DNA from: an uncultured bacterium | Lineage (GTDB): Bacteria; Bacillota; Limnochordia; DTU080; JAAYLA01 | Assembly: GCA_937983075.1 (NCBI GenBank) | Contig: CALKAQ010000077.1 | Span: forward strand, 1 to 6,087 | Reading direction: 5' to 3' | Length of the DNA stretch: 6,087 nucleotides | In this document: one piece after another, positions 5,300 through 6,087 of the stretch | Layout of the letters: each line of letters starts with the position of its first letter | How positions within the stretch are numbered: the first letter of the stretch is position 1 | Translations under genes and position numbers: made by a program | The notes under the pieces: model-generated | What the model was told of the DNA's origin: nothing | What the model saw: only the letters and a program-made list of their open reading frames with translations | Database searches by the model: none

Positions 5300-6087
5300 A
5301 TGATGTCTACGAAAATCGCTGACGTAATCGTACCGGAGGTATTCAACCCCTACGTCATCCAGCGCTCGATGGAGCTGTCGGCGCTTTATCAGTCGGGCAT
5401 TGTGGCCAACACGGCCGAATTCGACCGCTTGGCCAACAGCGGCGGTACGATGGTGCACATGCCCTACTGGGAGGACTTGACTGGAGACGACGAAGTGCTG
5501 AGCGACCAGGGCGCGCTCACGCCAGGCAAGATCACCGCCGGGCAGGACGTGGCTCGTCGGCAAGCTCGCGGCCGTGCGTGGGGTGTCAATGACCTGGCGC
5601 ATCTGCTGGCAGGCGACGACCCGATGCGAGCCATCGGCGATCTTGTTGCGGGCTATTGGGCTCGTCGATTCCAGGCCGCTTTGCTGGCGACGCTCGCAGG
5701 TGTTTTCGCCAGCCCGTCCATGGCCGACAACGTCCATGATATCACGGGCGAGGAGGGCGACGCGGGCCTCATCAACGGCTCCACGTTCGTGGACGCCACG
5801 CAAAAGCTCGGCGACGCCAAGGGGCAGCTGACGGGTGTCGTGATGCACTCCGCGACCGAAGCATATCTCGCCAAGCAGCAGCTTATCGAGTACGTGCAGG
5901 AGGCTGACCAATCCGACCGCGTGCCCACCTACATGGGCAAGCGGGTTATCGTGGACGACGGCATCCCGTTCGATACCAGCACCCAGGAGACCGTCACTTA
6001 CATCTTCGGCCCTGGTGCCATCGCTCTCGGCAACGGTGACGGTATGGGCGCTGTCCCGCTCACCGAGACCGACCGCGACTCGCTGGC
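5300..6087 (+). CDS. Major capsid protein, partial (C-terminus beyond the window)
   Basis: This is the major head protein, open to the window edge (262 complete codons plus two bases), so its true length is unknown. The sequence has the features of the gp13-like major capsid family of Gram-positive phages, expected to adopt the HK97 fold: KIADVIVPEVFNPYVIQRS at residues 5-23, a central GGTMVHMPYWEDLTGDDEVL segment, LTPGKITAGQDVARRQARGR from residue 73, GDDPMRAIGDLVAGYWARR, then VVMHSATEAYLAKQQLIEYV, a YMGKRVIVDDGIP strand, and YIFGPGAIALGNG near the edge. There is no N-terminal scaffold-like (delta) domain: the capsid domain begins almost at once, consistent with the separate scaffold gene upstream. 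The start is ATG 5300 (or 5303), 3 bp after the scaffold stop, so both are probably made from one message. Assignment is by recall of the family, supported by its position after the scaffold. Confidence 0.93.
   Translation, partial: MMSTKIADVIVPEVFNPYVIQRSMELSALYQSGIVANTAEFDRLANSGGTMVHMPYWEDLTGDDEVLSDQGALTPGKITAGQDVARRQARGRAWGVNDLAHLLAGDDPMRAIGDLVAGYWARRFQAALLATLAGVFASPSMADNVHDITGEEGDAGLINGSTFVDATQKLGDAKGQLTGVVMHSATEAYLAKQQLIEYVQEADQSDRVPTYMGKRVIVDDGIPFDTSTQETVTYIFGPGAIALGNGDGMGAVPLTETDRDSL

Noticed and set aside
5165..5911. 248-codon minus-strand open frame opposite scaffold and capsid genes
   Set aside because: It spans two well-supported plus-strand genes and their junction with no family resemblance, so it is an antisense shadow.

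Overview
The window is the packaging and head-assembly module at the left end of the late region of a tailed double-stranded DNA phage or prophage. Five complete plus-strand genes and one truncated one run in the order small terminase, large terminase, portal, minor head protein, scaffold, major capsid protein. The families and the order match the SPP1/PBSX-like layout of Gram-positive siphophages (SPP1 genes 1, 2, 6, 7, 11, 13). Strong Shine-Dalgarno sequences, fairly GC-rich coding DNA and the protein families suggest a moderately high-GC Bacillota host. This is inference: no host gene, integrase or attachment site is present, so free phage and integrated prophage cannot be told apart.

Layout: 1-13 is a ribosome binding site. 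14-457 (small terminase) and 454-1716 (large terminase) overlap by an ATGA. 1718-3187 (portal) and 3201-4268 (minor head protein) follow with 1 and 13 bp gaps. The plus-strand series is then interrupted. 4269-4636 holds a small gene of unknown function on the opposite strand (4519 down to 4280), its likely extended -10 promoter, and a plus-strand intrinsic terminator hairpin (about 4538-4563). The plus-strand series resumes with the scaffold (4637-5296) and the major capsid protein (5300 to the window edge, incomplete).

How the parts work together: the small terminase recognises phage DNA and hands it to the large terminase, an ATPase/nuclease motor docked on the portal ring. The scaffold guides capsid protein into a procapsid built around the portal, with the minor head protein incorporated near it. 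No prohead protease gene lies between portal and capsid protein, which fits an SPP1-style intact-scaffold pathway.

The head genes are ordinary. The part that deserves attention is the 368 bp island between minor head protein and scaffold. It looks like a moron-type insertion: a reverse-strand gene with its own, possibly leaderless, promoter, next to a terminator that would cut the late transcript just before the two genes needed in greatest amount.
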